Positions 19,225-30,784 of a DNA stretch of 64,000 nucleotides are shown here, piece after piece. The position numbers and the translations under genes are program-made. The stretch comes from Zizania palustris (taxonomy: Eukaryota; Streptophyta; Magnoliopsida; Poales; Poaceae): the NCBI GenBank assembly GCA_019279435.1, contig JAAALK010000289.1, forward strand, positions 26,466,603 through 26,530,602, read 5' to 3'. Position 1 is the stretch's first letter, and each line of letters opens with the position of its first letter. The notes below the pieces were generated by a model, which was not told the DNA's origin, searched no databases, and saw only the letters and a program-made list of their open reading frames with translations.

Positions 19225-21677
19225 CTACACACGATAAGAATATCTCGATCGCTCAGTGCTGGGGTGAGTGAAATAATGACGAGGCATCCAGCACTGAGTG
19301 ACACGAGTAGTAGGCGCAGTAAAAGTAGACGGTCTACGCACATAAAAATCGAAATGATGCAAAGTGCGAGGTCTACCTACATGCTGTGAACGAACAACAT
19401 GTCGAGGTCTCCTACTCTGACGAGGTACAAAGCTACTCGCCCGAGGTCTACCACCATATGGAACATGGTGAACACCTCGAGGAGCAAAACCTCTCCGAGA
19501 AGCGCGAGGAGCCTCAAAAGCAGGACGATAGTACATCTCAGACTCATGCATACCTAAAGATGGGTAATGCATGTCTTGGTAACTCATGCCTGAGAGCGTC
19601 GCTCATCCTTGATGCGACGAAAACAAAACCCAACCAAATGACCCGCCCGCTGACAGTAGGAACAGTGAAAGACTCTCCTGGGGGCACTCTCATGGGTCAC
19701 AGGAGCAACTCTCACAGGCTCCTTGGGATTTTTCTGAGTGGTTTTCTTGGGAGGGATTTTCTTGGCAGGAGGTGTGGTTTTCTTTGGTGGATGGGTAGGA
19801 TTTTTGGCTGATGGGGTGTCTAACAGAGCTCTTTCTTTCTCTAAGGTAGTGGGAGAGGTAAAAACAGTTTTGGTCTTACTTTCTGAAGGTATCCTCTCAA
19901 AACCCAAACCTAGAGCTACCCCTGCTCTGTCAGCACACAACTTGGTCTTGGCCAAGAGCAAATCCATCCTACCCTTTCCCTCAGTGCATTTATTAACCAC
20001 GGAAAGGAGGTATTCATTTTCAGACATGAGATTTTCAGCTCGCTCTCTAACAGTGCCTAGCTGGTCCTTAAGGGTAATGCATGTGTCACACACAGGCTGC
20101 ACATCCTTAGAACTACCAGCTCTCTCCAATCTAGCCTCTAAATCATGAACATGCTTATCACGTAAATTAATGCTTTCGCGTAATAAAGAGCAGTTCATGC
20201 AATCAATAACATCATGAGGTCTAGAATCCACCTCCAAAAGCTGCTTCTGTGCAGTCTCAAGCTCATAAAGAGTTTGAGCATGAACAGAATGCAACTGAGC
20301 AAGCTCACTCATGACAACAGAACAGGACTCACATTCAGCATCATCAAATTTAGACTTAAGCATGGCATATTCAGTAGAAATAGTTTATAGCCTAAGTCTA
20401 AGGTCTTTTCTTTCTCTAGCGGCTTGCACAAGTAATCTATCCTGACCAAGAACTACTTCATTCAGCTCATCTAATTTAATTAGTAGCTAGTCAGATGAAA
20501 GTGTTACCTCAGATGAGTCAAGCTCATCGCCGCTGTGATCGCTGTCGGCCATGAAGCAAAGGCCGGTGAAGTCTCGTCCCTTCTTGTCCTCCTTCCTTGG
20601 GGACTCCTCCTCCTCAGAGCTCGACTCCTAAGTTGAGGACGTGTCGATGTCGCTGAGAGCAGCAACAAAGGCTCTGGAAGCGGCCTTGGCTACTTTCTTA
20701 GCCATCTTGCCGCGCTTGCCCTTCACAAAAGGCTTCCTCTCCTTTTTGTGGTATTTGGGGTGCTCACTCTCATCTCTCTTCTTGAGCTTGGGGCAATTGG
20801 CCTTAATATGAGAGGTGTCGCCACATTCATAGCAACCACTAAAACCACTTCTCCTCTGATCCTGTCTCTCATGATGAAAGCGGGTGAACCTCCGGGCAAT
20901 GAGAGCGAGCTCATCATCATCTAGAGTGTCCACCTGCTCCTTTGTGACGGAGACCAGGGAGGACAAAGCAAAACCATCTGCAAAAACACAAGTACCAGAT
21001 GTGCTTGGTTCTGCAGTGGTGCCACGGCTAGTGCTAGAAACCAATGCCAATGGCCGTGGCAAAGAGCTTCTGTGCACAGCAAGAGATGCCTTGGCAATCT
21101 CTGTGGACTTCAGCTTGCTAAAGAGCTCATCACAGGTCAATGTGTCATAGCCTGCGGACTCCTCAATGCTGGATATCTTTACTTCCCATATGCTACGGTC
21201 AAGAGCATAGAGAAGCTTGATAGCCCTATCATGATCACTGTAAGCAAGCGTCCCGTTGGATCGCAAGTTACTCACTATCGCGTCAAAACAAGAAAACATG
21301 GCATCTATAGATTCACCAGGTGCCTGCACAAACAGCTGATACTGTTGGTTGTATGTGCTTTGGCGCCTGGCCTTAATCTGAGTAGAGCCCTCATGAAAGA
21401 CAGTGAGTGTTGTCCAGATTTCCCTAGCAGTCCTAAGGTGCTGCACCCTATCAAACTCACTCCGGCTCAAACCAATGAACAATATGTTTCTTGCCTTCGA
21501 GTTGGCATTATACTGATCTTTTTCAGTTTGAGTGGTGCGAGTATCAGGGATGGAGTATTGTGAGTCCACAATCTCCCAAATTGCATTTCCTTGGCTTAAC
21601 AAGTAAGCCTCCATGCGCACCTTCCAGTATGCAAAATCTGTCCCATCGAACAGAGGAATTTTACTGCCTCTATCCAT
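19225..21677 (-). pseudogene. gag: Copia gag, SIRE-like, several stops
   Basis: Starts MDRGSKIPLFDGTDFAYW 51 bp after the PBS. The Gag (UBN2-type) domain runs over about the first 250 residues, then CCHC knuckle CYECGDTSHIKANC, an acidic Ser/Glu linker, a long coiled-coil region, and a second CCHC motif CSYCQRAGHLVGFC. Against the intact copy at 37108-39570 I see premature stops at the SSTEE linker (near 20628), at SDQLL (near 20490) and before STEYAML (near 20385), and a break after the second knuckle (near 19584). The last ORF ends RYSYRV then TAG. Confidence 0.88.
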
Positions 21678-21727
21678 GTCGCTAACATATCACAAAACCG
21701 GTTAAGGTCAACTGGTGATCTTAACCT

Positions 21728-21739
21728 GCTCTGATACCA
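21728..21739 (-). other. PBS of copia element D
   Basis: Minus-strand TGGTATCAGAGC, two bases from the 5' LTR; initiator tRNA-Met type. Confidence 0.9.
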
Positions 21740-21741
21740 AT

Positions 21742-23821
21742 TGTTGGACCGGAAACAGCGACCAGAGGGGGGGGGGTGAATGGGAGCTTTTAAAATTTCA
21801 GGCTAAAAACAGCCTTCGGTTTTAATCCTGTCTTCTGCGGAACAGGCTTCGAACACTACCTTCGAAGGTCTGGTTCGGAGGTACTTCGACAGCTCCGAAC
21901 ACAGGCTTCGCAGGAGCAAAAGTTCGAAGCCAAGAAGACTTCGCTCCACTAACAACCCTCGAAAATCTACTCTACTAAGTCAGTGCAGGCTCCGCACACA
22001 GGGTGCTTCGAGCAGGCTTCACACTTCACCCTTCGCAAGAGTGGACAGCCCTCTGAGGACTTCGACCAAGTACTTGGCAGCAGCAACTGGTGCTGTGCTT
22101 CGTACATGAAGGTCTACACGCACACAAACGGACTTCGCTAAGGGCTTCGACACAAGAAGCAAACGGGCTTCGATCAGGGCTTCGCTAGTAAGCTGTGAGG
22201 TCTAGCCTCAAGTTACACAGAGCGACAGCACACTGAAAAACACACTTCGCACAAAAACACCCTTCGCCTAGACAGGCTTCGGTGCACTATACTAGCGAGG
22301 TATGTAACGCGAGCTCAAGCAAATAGCACAAAGAAGCAGGGCTTCGCCGCTTGAACAAGGAACACAAATAGATTGAACTCTGGATGAATACAGCGAGGTA
22401 TGTGGCTACATGAGCTCAACAGTAAATGCTCAAAGTGTTAAATGTTACCTACCGAGCCCCCATATTTATAGCCCACAGTTCACCCAAAGGAAGTGACTAC
22501 TTTACCCCTAGGGTTTACAAAGGATTTGTCTCTACAGAACTAAGGGGTACAAAAGGTAGTCTACCTTTATTCTGGAGGCTTCTCTATTAGCTTTGCAGAG
22601 GGGACAGCGTTAGCTTTTTGCAGAGCAGACAGCGTCAGCCTTTGCAGTCTTTGACCTTTTGGAGCCTCCCTTCGCACGCGAGGGTGCGGTAGCTTCGGTG
22701 AGAAGCCTTGAGCCTGGTGGCCTTCGCTTCGCCGAAGTCAGCCTTCGATACAGTGACGGTTTTGAGCCGAAACCGTCAAAGCCCTTGGGCCTTCGCACCA
22801 ACACCTCCGGAGTGGACCACCACGGCTTCGCAGCTTCACCCAGCTCGAACCCCGTCAGTCCGTGTACCGAAGCCATGCAGGCCGAAGCACCTCAAGTTAA
22901 CCTTGCTCCGGAGCTAGCCTCGCTCTGAAGCCTTCCTCACTCCGAAGCCCCACCTTCGGAGTACCACCCTTCGAAGTCCCTCCTTCGTTCAAGGCCTCCG
23001 CATGAAGCATTCCATGAGCCCTTCGTCGCAGTGTCTCTCCCCGAGCACACTCCTCGACGAGCCTCACCCGGACCATGCCTTCGATGCGCCTCGACTTCTG
23101 AGACCTTCGTCGGGTACCTTCGAATGTCTCCTTCCGGAGCACACTTCGAATTCCTTGCCTCCGCAGAGGACTTGATCCATCCAACTCCGAAGTCACTCCA
23201 TCCGGAGTATCTTCGAAGTGCCTCACCTCCGAGGACTTTGTCTCGGAGCACCTTCAGCCGGAGCCACGCTCCGCACTCTCTGCCTTCACCTGGCACGCCT
23301 CGACCCGAGGACCGACCCGGACCACCTTCGCAGCCATCGTGACGGAGCTCCCCGCTCCCTTGGCATCAAGCCTCCCACTTGACCCAGGTTCACCTGCTAC
23401 GTTCGTCCGTCGCCTCCGAAGACCCTGCGCACCACAGACAAACAGACAAGTGTATCTAGTACTCCGGAGACCTCTCTGGGTTAGCGACCTTCGGCACACA
23501 CTCCGGTGTACCGCCCAAAGTACCAAAGCCTTCGGTACGAACCTAGTCATCGTGTACTGTCGGACCCCTCCGACGAGCACACTCCACTGCAACAGCTGCA
23601 GCAAGCAAACATCGAACACCCTTCGGTGAAACCACCTCCGAACAGCCTTCGGAGGTCCCCTTCGAAGGTCCAACCTCTGAAACCCCTCCGGAGGTACAAC
23701 CTCCTTCGAACACCTTCGGAGGCACAACCTCCGAACACCCTTCGGAGGTACCCTTCGAACAGAGGGTAAAAAGCCTGTCAATCACTCATCACAAACACCG
23801 AAACCAACACTTGGTTTCTCA
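21742..23821 (-). repeat. 5' LTR of copia element D (family A)
   Basis: 2,080 bp; on the plus strand it starts TGTTGGACCGG and ends TTGGTTTCTCA. A run of nine G near 21770 is longer than in the sister LTRs. TATA box inverted near 22465 (CATATTTATAGCC). Confidence 0.9.
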
Positions 23822-24937
23822 GATGTCGATTGATCTAAGGTAGATATGGGAGAAGTTCATGAGGGACTTTGTGGCACTCATCAGTCGGCCCAGAAAATGA
23901 GTTGGATGCTCAAAAGAGCGGGTTTTTATTGGCTGACGATGACCGAAGATTTTTTTAAGTATTATAGAGGGTGTGAGGCATGTCAAAGGTTTGGTAATAT
24001 TCAGTTGGCTCCTGCGTCGCTACTTAACCCTATTATCAAACCATGGTCGTTCCGAGGTTGGGGTTTAGACTTCATCGGCCAAATTCATCCTCCCTCTTCA
24101 AAAGGGCATTGGTTCGTGTTGATGGCGACAGATTACTTCACCAAATGGACCGAGGCCATGCTTGTCAAGAACATGACTCACAACGAGGTAACTGATTTCA
24201 TCTTGAAGCACATTATACAAAGATTCGGTATTCCCCAAACTCTCACTACAAATCAAGGTACTTCGTTTATTGCTAAAGAAGTGAGAGATTTTGCTGAATT
24301 TTATGGTATTAAGTTGATAAACTCTTCACCATACTATGCTCAGGCCAATGATCGGGCTGAGTCTAGTAATAAAACTGTAATTAAGCTCATTAAGAAGAAA
24401 ATTGAAGAGTTCCCTAAAAGGTGGCATGAAGTACTTTCCGAGGCACTATGGGCTTGTAGAATCGCAAAACATGGTGCTACCAAAGTTAGTCCATATGAGT
24501 TAGTGTATGGACAAGAAGTCATTCTACAGGTGAAGGTAGATCTTGGCTCTTTAAGATCTCTAAAGCAAGATGGCTTATCGGTCGATGAATATGAAACTCT
24601 TTTGAAGGATAATTTGGAAGAAGTGACCGATAAGAGGCTAAGGGCTCTAGAAGCTATAGAGAAAGATAAATGGAGAGTATCTAGAGCCTACAACAAAAGA
24701 GTCAAACCAAAATCATTTCAAGTTGGTGACATGGTTTGGAAGACGATTTTGCCCTTAGGCACTAAAAGCCCCAAATTTGGTAAATGATCGCCTAGTTGGG
24801 AAGGCCATTTTAAGGTAGCCGTAATCGCTCTAGGTAATGCATACTTGTTAGGATCTCTACAAGAAGAGCGATTTCGAAGAGCCTTAAATGACAGATATTT
24901 GAAAAAGTATTTCCTAAGTGTGTGGCAAAGCGCTTAA
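23822..24937 (+). pseudogene. pol: Tat-lineage integrase, C-terminal end of pol
   Basis: Plus-strand Ty3/gypsy integrase of Tat type. The HHCC zinc site runs HEGLCGTHQSAQKMSW ... CEACQRF; the first catalytic Asp is in GLDFIGQIHP; the second is lost, with TTNQGTSF where the copy at 45700 has TTDQGSSF; the Glu is kept in RAESSNKT. A TGA at 24785-24787 interrupts the frame (probably from Trp), and the remaining 50 codons run to TAA at 24935. The upstream part of the element was removed or displaced by copia element D at 23821. The PPT and LTR follow. Confidence 0.85.
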
Positions 24938-25007
24938 AAGTGTCAAAAGGCCGATATGGAGTATATCATCCTTAGCCCATTGTGCTTTTAGCTCACTTAG
25001 TTTGCTA

Positions 25008-25024
25008 AAAGGTAGGGGGCATGT
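25008..25024 (+). other. PPT of plus-strand Tat element
   Basis: AAAAGGTAGGGGGCATG immediately before the LTR start TGTTGATAG; the minus-strand sister at 26985-27004 has AAAAGGCAAGGGGCATG. Confidence 0.8.
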
Positions 25025-25570
25025 GTTGATAGAAAAAAATGGCATTAATGGTCGAAATTGTCAAAATATCAATTTTGGTAATTTTGGGCCGAAAATATAC
25101 AAGTCTTGGTACAAGCCGAAGCCCTGAAGTGTTGGAGGCCCACCTGCATGTGGCCTCGGGGGCCTTTTAGCGGCCTGCTTCACAGGCTGGCTTCGCCCCA
25201 AAGGCTTCTTCAGCAGCCTACTTTGCCAAAGCTTCGGCCCGAGGAGCACCCTTCGGTGGGCCCACCGAAGGCCCATTTCGAGTAGGCTTCGGATAAGGAG
25301 TCTGATATAGATTCTAGTTGTTTTTATCTCTAATCTTGATTAGGATGAATCTTAACAGATTAGAATTGGAGATAAGAAGACTAGACCCTATAAATACAGG
25401 GGTGATGCCGGTTCATAGGACCCCCCAACACAGATCAACTCTTCAAAGCCTAGTTTGAACCGTACCTTTATTTTCTTTACTTTTCCACATTAGATCAGTA
25501 CACTTTCATGCGTTTGCACTAGAAGCACTCCATCAGCCACATCGTAACAATGGTAAGCATTGTTAGTTTG
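25025..25570 (+). repeat. 3' LTR of plus-strand Tat element, first part
   Basis: Begins TGTTGATAGAAAAAAATGG and runs through the U3 (TTCGGCCC-rich, TATA box CCTATAAATAC near 25388) to the start of its internal tandem repeat. It is split there by the minus-strand Tat element; the last five bases GTTTG are the target duplication. It resumes at 60316. Confidence 0.85.
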
Positions 25571-26984
25571 TGTTGACATAGAAATGTGCCCCTACACTTG
25601 GGTCAGTTCGACGATCCAAAAGTATGCGGATACTTAGGGACAAGCCTAAGCGTAACACAACACCGACGTGGCGTTCCGACTACCCTTAGCCGTGGTAAGG
25701 AGGGTGGAGTCGCCAGGTAATCAGATCACATAGAAATAATCCAATTAGCCGAAAAAATGTATTAAACAGAACAAGTCAGAAACTGAACAGAGTCTAACTG
25801 ATTCGAAATGTGGTGCGAAGAGTGTCGCCGAATTGTACCTTCGGCGTTTGGTGTGAAGTGTTCCGCCGAAGGGTGTCTTTGGCATTCAGACTGATCTGGC
25901 CAAAGATGTACTCCGAACCGATCTAGGCATGACAATCACCTCTGAACAGCGGGGTTCAGTGTGAAGTCTCTGATACAGAAAGATACAGGATGATGAATTA
26001 GACGCAACGCGCGAGCGCGACTTCGTTTGGAGCGGAGTACGAGCGTGGCGAAGCCTGTCGTGATGAAGTCTGTTGGCGAAGCGTGTCAATGCGTGGTCGA
26101 ATCAGCGATCTTGCCGAAGGGTGTTCTGGCAAACTCCGAAACTGATCCCTCATCTCGGGGACCTCCAGCGAAGTTGCTCCGAATGTGGAAACCTGCAATA
26201 GAGTAGATTCGAAGTACCAATTTGGCCTGAGGACCGAATTCTGCTAAGTGTTGCACTAGGGGCGAAGGTAGCAATCTGTTACGCAGATTAGCGGGTACTT
26301 CACAGGCGAAGTAACAAGGGGACAACAATCTATTACGTATATTAACAGATACTTCATAGGCGAAGTAACAAGGCGATAACAATCTATTACGTAGATTAAC
26401 GGATACTTCACAAGCAAAGTAACAAGGCTTACCACTATTCCGGAGTGGCCGTCAGAGTGCTTCCAAGAAAACCCACGAAGAGTATAGAAAAGTAAAGGTA
26501 AAGTAAAGTACGGTTCAAAGCTAGGGCTTTGTGGTTGATTTGTGTTGGGGGCGTTCTGAATCGGCCTCACCCCTATATTTATAGGGGCTAGACTTCTAAT
26601 CTCAGCCTAATCTGATAAGATTTGGCTTAATCACGCGTGGAAAGGCTTAGTCAAAATCGGACTCAATCTCTAACTCTGCCCGGAGTGGGCCTTCGGCCAG
26701 GCCCACCGAAGGCTACTCCTCGGGTCGAAGCTTCGGTGGAGTGGGCCTTCGGCCAGACCCGCCAAAGCCTGCTCCTTGGGATGAAACTTTGGCACGGTGG
26801 GCCTCCGAAGGCTTTCGGGCTGAACACTGTAGTCTTTGCTGGAAGCTTCCGAAACCCATAGCCTGGTGGGCATTCGGCCTTGTAGAGCTTCGGCCCAACC
26901 CGGGACATGTGTATTTTCGGCCAATATTACCAAAATTGATATTTTGACAATTTTAATCATTAATGCCATTTTTTGTTATCAACA
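25571..26984 (-). repeat. 3' LTR of minus-strand Tat element
   Basis: Plus-strand ends TGTTGACATAG ... TTATCAACA (1,414 bp). Contains a three-copy tandem repeat of about 56 bp at 26268-26432 (unit with CTATTACGTAgATTAACGGATACTTCACA and GAAGTAACAAGG) and an inverted TATA box near 26571. Confidence 0.9.
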
Positions 26985-27174
26985 CATGCCCCTTGCCTTT
27001 TAGTGAACTAAGTGAACTAAAAGCACAATGGGATAAACACGATACCTTCCATATCGGCCTTTCATCAGCTTTTAAGTTGTTTGCCACACACTTAGGAAAT
27101 ACCTTTTCAAGTATCTTCCATTCAAAGCTCTTCGAAACTGCTATCCTTGTAGTGACTCTAACACATAGGCATTG
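26985..27174 (-). pseudogene. pol: Tat integrase C-terminal end and PPT, minus strand
   Basis: Minus-strand counterpart of 24830-25024: the final 50 or so codons of pol (around QFRRALNG and a KYFLSVWQ-like end) and the PPT AAAAGGCAAGGGGCATG (26985-27004) next to the LTR. It is cut at 27174, where the copia solo LTR entered. The five bases CATTG (27170-27174) recur at 45121-45125, where the integrase continues without a gap. Confidence 0.85.
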
Positions 27175-28647
27175 TGAGAAACCAAGGATTGGTTTCGGAG
27201 TTTGTGATGAGTGATTGACAGGTTTTATCCTCTGGATTCGAAGGGGTCCCTCCGAAGGGGTTCAGAGGTTGTTTCACCGAAGGATTCGATGGGTTCATTT
27301 GCTGCAACTGTTGTAGTGGAGTGTGACTATCGGAGGGGCCCGACAGTACACGATGATTTGGTTGTACCGAAGGGTTCGGTACTTTGGGCGGTACACTAGA
27401 GTGTGAACTAGAGGATGTTTACCCAAAGAGGTCTCTGGGGTACTGGATACACTTGTCTGTTTGTCTTGGTGTGCAGGTGACTTCGGAGGTGACGGACAGT
27501 TCGTAGCAAGTGAACCTAGGTCAAGCGGGAAGGTTTGATGTCAGGCGAGCGGGGAGCTCAGTCACGGAGGCTACGTGGGGTCGAGGTCGGTGCTCGGGTC
27601 AAGGTGTGCGAAGCGAAGGCAGAGACTGCGGAGCGTGGCTCTAGCTGAAGGTACCCCGAGATGAAGTCCTCAGAGGCAAGGCACTTCGAAGGGTACACCG
27701 AAAGGAGTGACTTCGGAGTATGGCGGATAAAGTCCTCAGCAATGAGGCAAGGTGTTCGGAGTGTTGCTCCAGATGGAGGCACTCGAAGAATCACCCAATG
27801 GAGGTCTCATAAGTCAAGGTTCATTGAAGGCATGGTCCGAGTGAGGTTCGTCGAGGAGTGGTCGGGGAAAGACACTAGGATGAAGTGCTCATGGAATGCT
27901 TCATGCGGAAGCCTTGGACGAAGGAGGGACTTCGAAGGGTGGTACTCCGAAGGTGGGGCTTCGAAGTGTGGCTGGCTTGAGGTACTTCGTCCATGCATGG
28001 CTTCGGTACACGGACTGACGGAGGTTCGAGCTGGGAGTAGCTGCGAAGACGTGGTAGTCCACTCTAGAGGTGATGGCACGAAGGCTCAAGGGCTTTGACA
28101 GCTTCGGCTCAAAACCGTCACTGTATCAAAGGCTGACTTCGGTGAAGCGAAGGCCGTCAAGCTCAAGGATTCTCGCCGAAGCTACCGCACCCCTCGCGTG
28201 CGAAGGGGGGCTTCAGAAGACTCCAAAACTACAAAGGCTGATCGTGTCTGCTCTGCGAAAGCTGATGTTGTCTCCTCTACGAAGACTGAGAAAAGAAGCC
28301 TCCAAATAAAGTAGACTACCATCTGTACCCCCCTGTTCTGATGAGACAAAATTAGTGTAAACCCTAGGGGTAAAGTAGTCTATTCACAGGGCTGAATTGT
28401 GCCTATAAATAGTGAAGGCTGGCTAGGCCTGAGTAACACTTTGAGCAGCCATTTTAGAACTCCTGTGCTAGCCGCCACACTTCTATATTCAATATGTGAG
28501 TTCATTTTGTGTTCCATGTTCAAGAAATGAAACTTTTATTTTGTTTTCATTTTCTGCTTGAACTTGTATGCCTGCTTTGCACTGCATGTCTTGATTTTGT
28601 TGTGCTCCACTTCTTCCCAGTTCGAGTTTGTGCACTGGTTCTCTTTT
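27175..28647 (+). repeat. Copia family-A solo LTR, first part
   Basis: Starts TGAGAAACCAAGGATTGG directly after TSD CATTG (27170-27174). It follows the family-A LTR through the TATA box (CCTATAAATAG near 28402) up to the N run. The LTR's last 248 bp are at 44873-45120, followed by the second CATTG. Since one LTR accounts for both ends and carries matching TSDs, this is a solo LTR later split by element B. Confidence 0.85.
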
Positions 28648-28747
28648 NNNNNNNNNNNNNNNNNNNNNNNNNNNNNNNNNNNNNNNNNNNNNNNNNNNNN
28701 NNNNNNNNNNNNNNNNNNNNNNNNNNNNNNNNNNNNNNNNNNNNNNN
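28648..28747. other. Assembly gap, 100 N
   Basis: Exactly 100 N, a conventional placeholder. By comparison with the complete LTR at 61273-63182, about 300 bp of the solo LTR is missing, plus the 5' LTR, gag and the protease-integrase part of element B. The real gap is probably much longer than 100 bp. Confidence 0.95.
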
Positions 28748-29138
28748 TGAGGGGGAGATTTTGTCGTAAAGAGAAGCACCGCTTCGCATTTAGAGAATGC
28801 ATCCTCCTGAACAGATCATGGGCGAGCTAAATGAAAGAGTAACCCAATCTCATTCTCACTTCGTTGATTCTGCTTTTGTTGCAAATTTTGAACCATTAGA
28901 TGTTAGTCATGCTTTGTCTGATGCAAGCTAGATCAATGCAATGCATGAGGAACATGAAAATTTTGATAGAAATCAAGTTTGGATTCTTGTTTATGCACCC
29001 CCTAACATTCATATCATTGGAACTAAATGGATTTTCAAAAACAAACAGGGAGAGGATGGGGCTATAGTGAGAAACAAGGCTAGACTTGTGGCTCAAGGGT
29101 ATACTCAAGTTGAGGGGGTTGATTTTGGAGAAACATTT
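28748..29138 (+). pseudogene. pol: Copia pol fragment, linker and RT start
   Basis: Frame matching the family-A pol linker (EGE..S.REAP, then RMHPPEQIMGEL) and the RT N-terminus (WIFKNKQGEDGAIV, NKARLVAQGYTQVEGVDF). Three in-frame stops: TAA near 28766, TAG near 28790 and TAG at 28929-28931 (Trp in the sister copy). It begins at the N run and ends at FGETF, where a family-A LTR starts at 29139. It is the only visible 5' part of element B. Confidence 0.8.
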
Positions 29139-29750
29139 TGAGAAACCAAGGGTTGGTTTCGGTGTTTTGTGATGAGTGATTGACAGGCTTTTTACCCTCT
29201 GTTCGAAGGGTACCTCCGAAGGGTGTTCGGAGGGGAGTACCTCCGGAGGGGTTTCGGAGGTTGGACCTCCGAAGGGTGTTCGGAGGTGGTATCACCGAAG
29301 TGTGTTCGGTGTTTGCTTGCTGCAGCTGTTGCAGCGGAGTGTGCTCGTCGGAGGGGTCCGACAGTACACGATGACTGGGTTTGTACCGAAGGCTTCGGTA
29401 CTTTGGGTGGTACACCGGAGTGTGTACCGGAGGTTGCTAACCCGGAGAGGTCTCCGGAGTACTGGATACACTTGTCTGCTTGTCTGTGGTGCACAGGGAC
29501 TTCGGAGGCGACGGACAAGGTTCGTAGCAGGTGAACCTGGGTCAAGCGGGAGGCTTGATGCCAGGGGAGCGGGGAGCTCCGTCACGGTGGCTGCGAAGGT
29601 GGTCCGGGTCGGTCCTCGGGTCGAGGCGTGCCAGGTGAAGGCAGAGAGTGCGGAGCGTGGCTCCGGCCGAAGGTACTCTGAGACAAAGTCCTCGGAGGCG
29701 AGGCACTTCGAAGGTACTCCGAATGGAGTGACTTCGGAGTTGGTTATTCC
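29139..29750 (+). repeat. Copia family-A LTR fragment, plus strand
   Basis: The first about 606 bp of a family-A LTR, TGAGAAACCAAGGG onward. It stops at 29744 and after six bases (TATTCC) is joined to family-A pol in the same orientation. TATA box, R and U5 are all missing. The five bases before it are CATTT. Confidence 0.85.
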
Positions 29751-30322
29751 GAGCTTCGCACCGCCAAGCGGTAAAGCGCATTCTAAGGTATCTCAAACAC
29801 ACCCTTGAATTTGGCATATGGTATTCAGCGTCTTCATCTTTATGTCTTCGAGGTTATTCCGATGCGGACTTTGCTGGGTGTAGAATTGATAGAAAAACTA
29901 CCTCTGGTACTTGTCATTTTCTGGGTACTTCTCTGGTTTGCTGGTCTTCCCGCAAACAGTCTAGTGTTGCACAATCGACGGCTGAGGCCGAATATGTTGC
30001 TGCAGCTAGCTGTTGCTCTCAGATTTTGTGGATGGTTTCCACTTTGCGGGATTTCGGGTTAGATTATAAGGGTGTTCCACTTTTCTGTGATAACACTAGT
30101 GCTATTTGTATTGCAAACAACCCAGTTCAGCACTCCAGAACCAAACACATTGATGTACGGTATCATTTTCTCAGAGATCACAATGAGAAGGGTGATATTG
30201 AACTTCAATATGTTGATACCCAACACCAGCTTGCCGACATTTTTACAAAACCCCTCGATGCTTCTCGTTTTGCTTACTTGCGTGGGGAACTTGGCATTTG
30301 TCACCCTTACGGCATTTTGTGA
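29751..30322 (+). pseudogene. pol: Copia family-A RNase H end, plus strand
   Basis: Begins in the RT-RNase H linker (RQAVKRILRYLKHT) with RNase H residues in YSDADFAGCRIDRKTT and QSTAEAEYVAAASC, ending QLADIFTKPLD ... HPYGIL then TGA at 30320-30322. This copy has the frame that the minus-strand element at 33938-34280 has lost. TGA is immediately followed by GGGGGAG. The upstream pol, gag and most of the LTR are deleted. Confidence 0.87.
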
Positions 30323-30784
30323 GGGGGAGCTGTTTTAGGTGGATGTGCCTTTGTCTAATTGTGTTGAAATTGCGTTTACATATGTTGCACTTATATGCCT
30401 GCTTATAATTCATGAAATCATGTCAGCTCAGCTCTTTTTAATTCATCTGGAACATTCATGTGCATGGTGTTTTATTTTCAAAATCAAATCATGCTCACTG
30501 CTTAGTCTTGAATCTAGCATGTTTAGGCAGGACTGCTTTAGCTATCTTTTATCTGCTTGATAGCAAGACACATTTCTTTGGATGCTAAAAATTGCAACTT
30601 GAAAATTTGTTCTCAATTTTCATGGATATTCATAAAGTACCAAACAATTGGTTCACTTGGTTAAAATCAAAATTCCATGATTTGTATGCTTTAAGTTAAA
30701 AAGATCCAAGTGGGTTTGTTTGTCGCACTACCCTATTCTAGACTGCTTACCATTGCACATTGGTCTGAACTGGAATATTGTAGT
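30323..30784 (+). other. 3' non-coding region of family-A copy, truncated
   Basis: Matches the inverted 33480-33930 downstream of pol. It holds the first half of the conserved block also found at 42228-42415 (AAAAGATCCAAGTGGGTTTG, TCTAGACTGCTTACCATTGCAC). It is cut after GTAGT by the minus-strand element at 30785; the sister copy continues GTAGTGTATGCC, so GTAGT is probably that element's left target site. Confidence 0.75.

Larger units (their letters stand above)
17591..23821 (-). mobile_element. SIRE-like Ty1/copia family-A element D, 3' truncated
   Basis: Minus-strand order: 5' LTR 23821-21742, PBS 21739-21728, gag 21677-19225, pol 19224-17591, then an abrupt fusion to a plus-strand LTR of the same family. 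The RT, RNase H, 3' region, PPT and 3' LTR are missing. The base pairs beyond the 5' LTR (GATGT, 23822-23826) have no matching copy at 15902-15906 (GTTTC), so the present edges are not those of one insertion. Multiple stops mark it as dead. Confidence 0.85.

Noticed and set aside
28489..28830. ORFs spanning the N run
   Set aside because: They exist only because N was translated as unknown residues.
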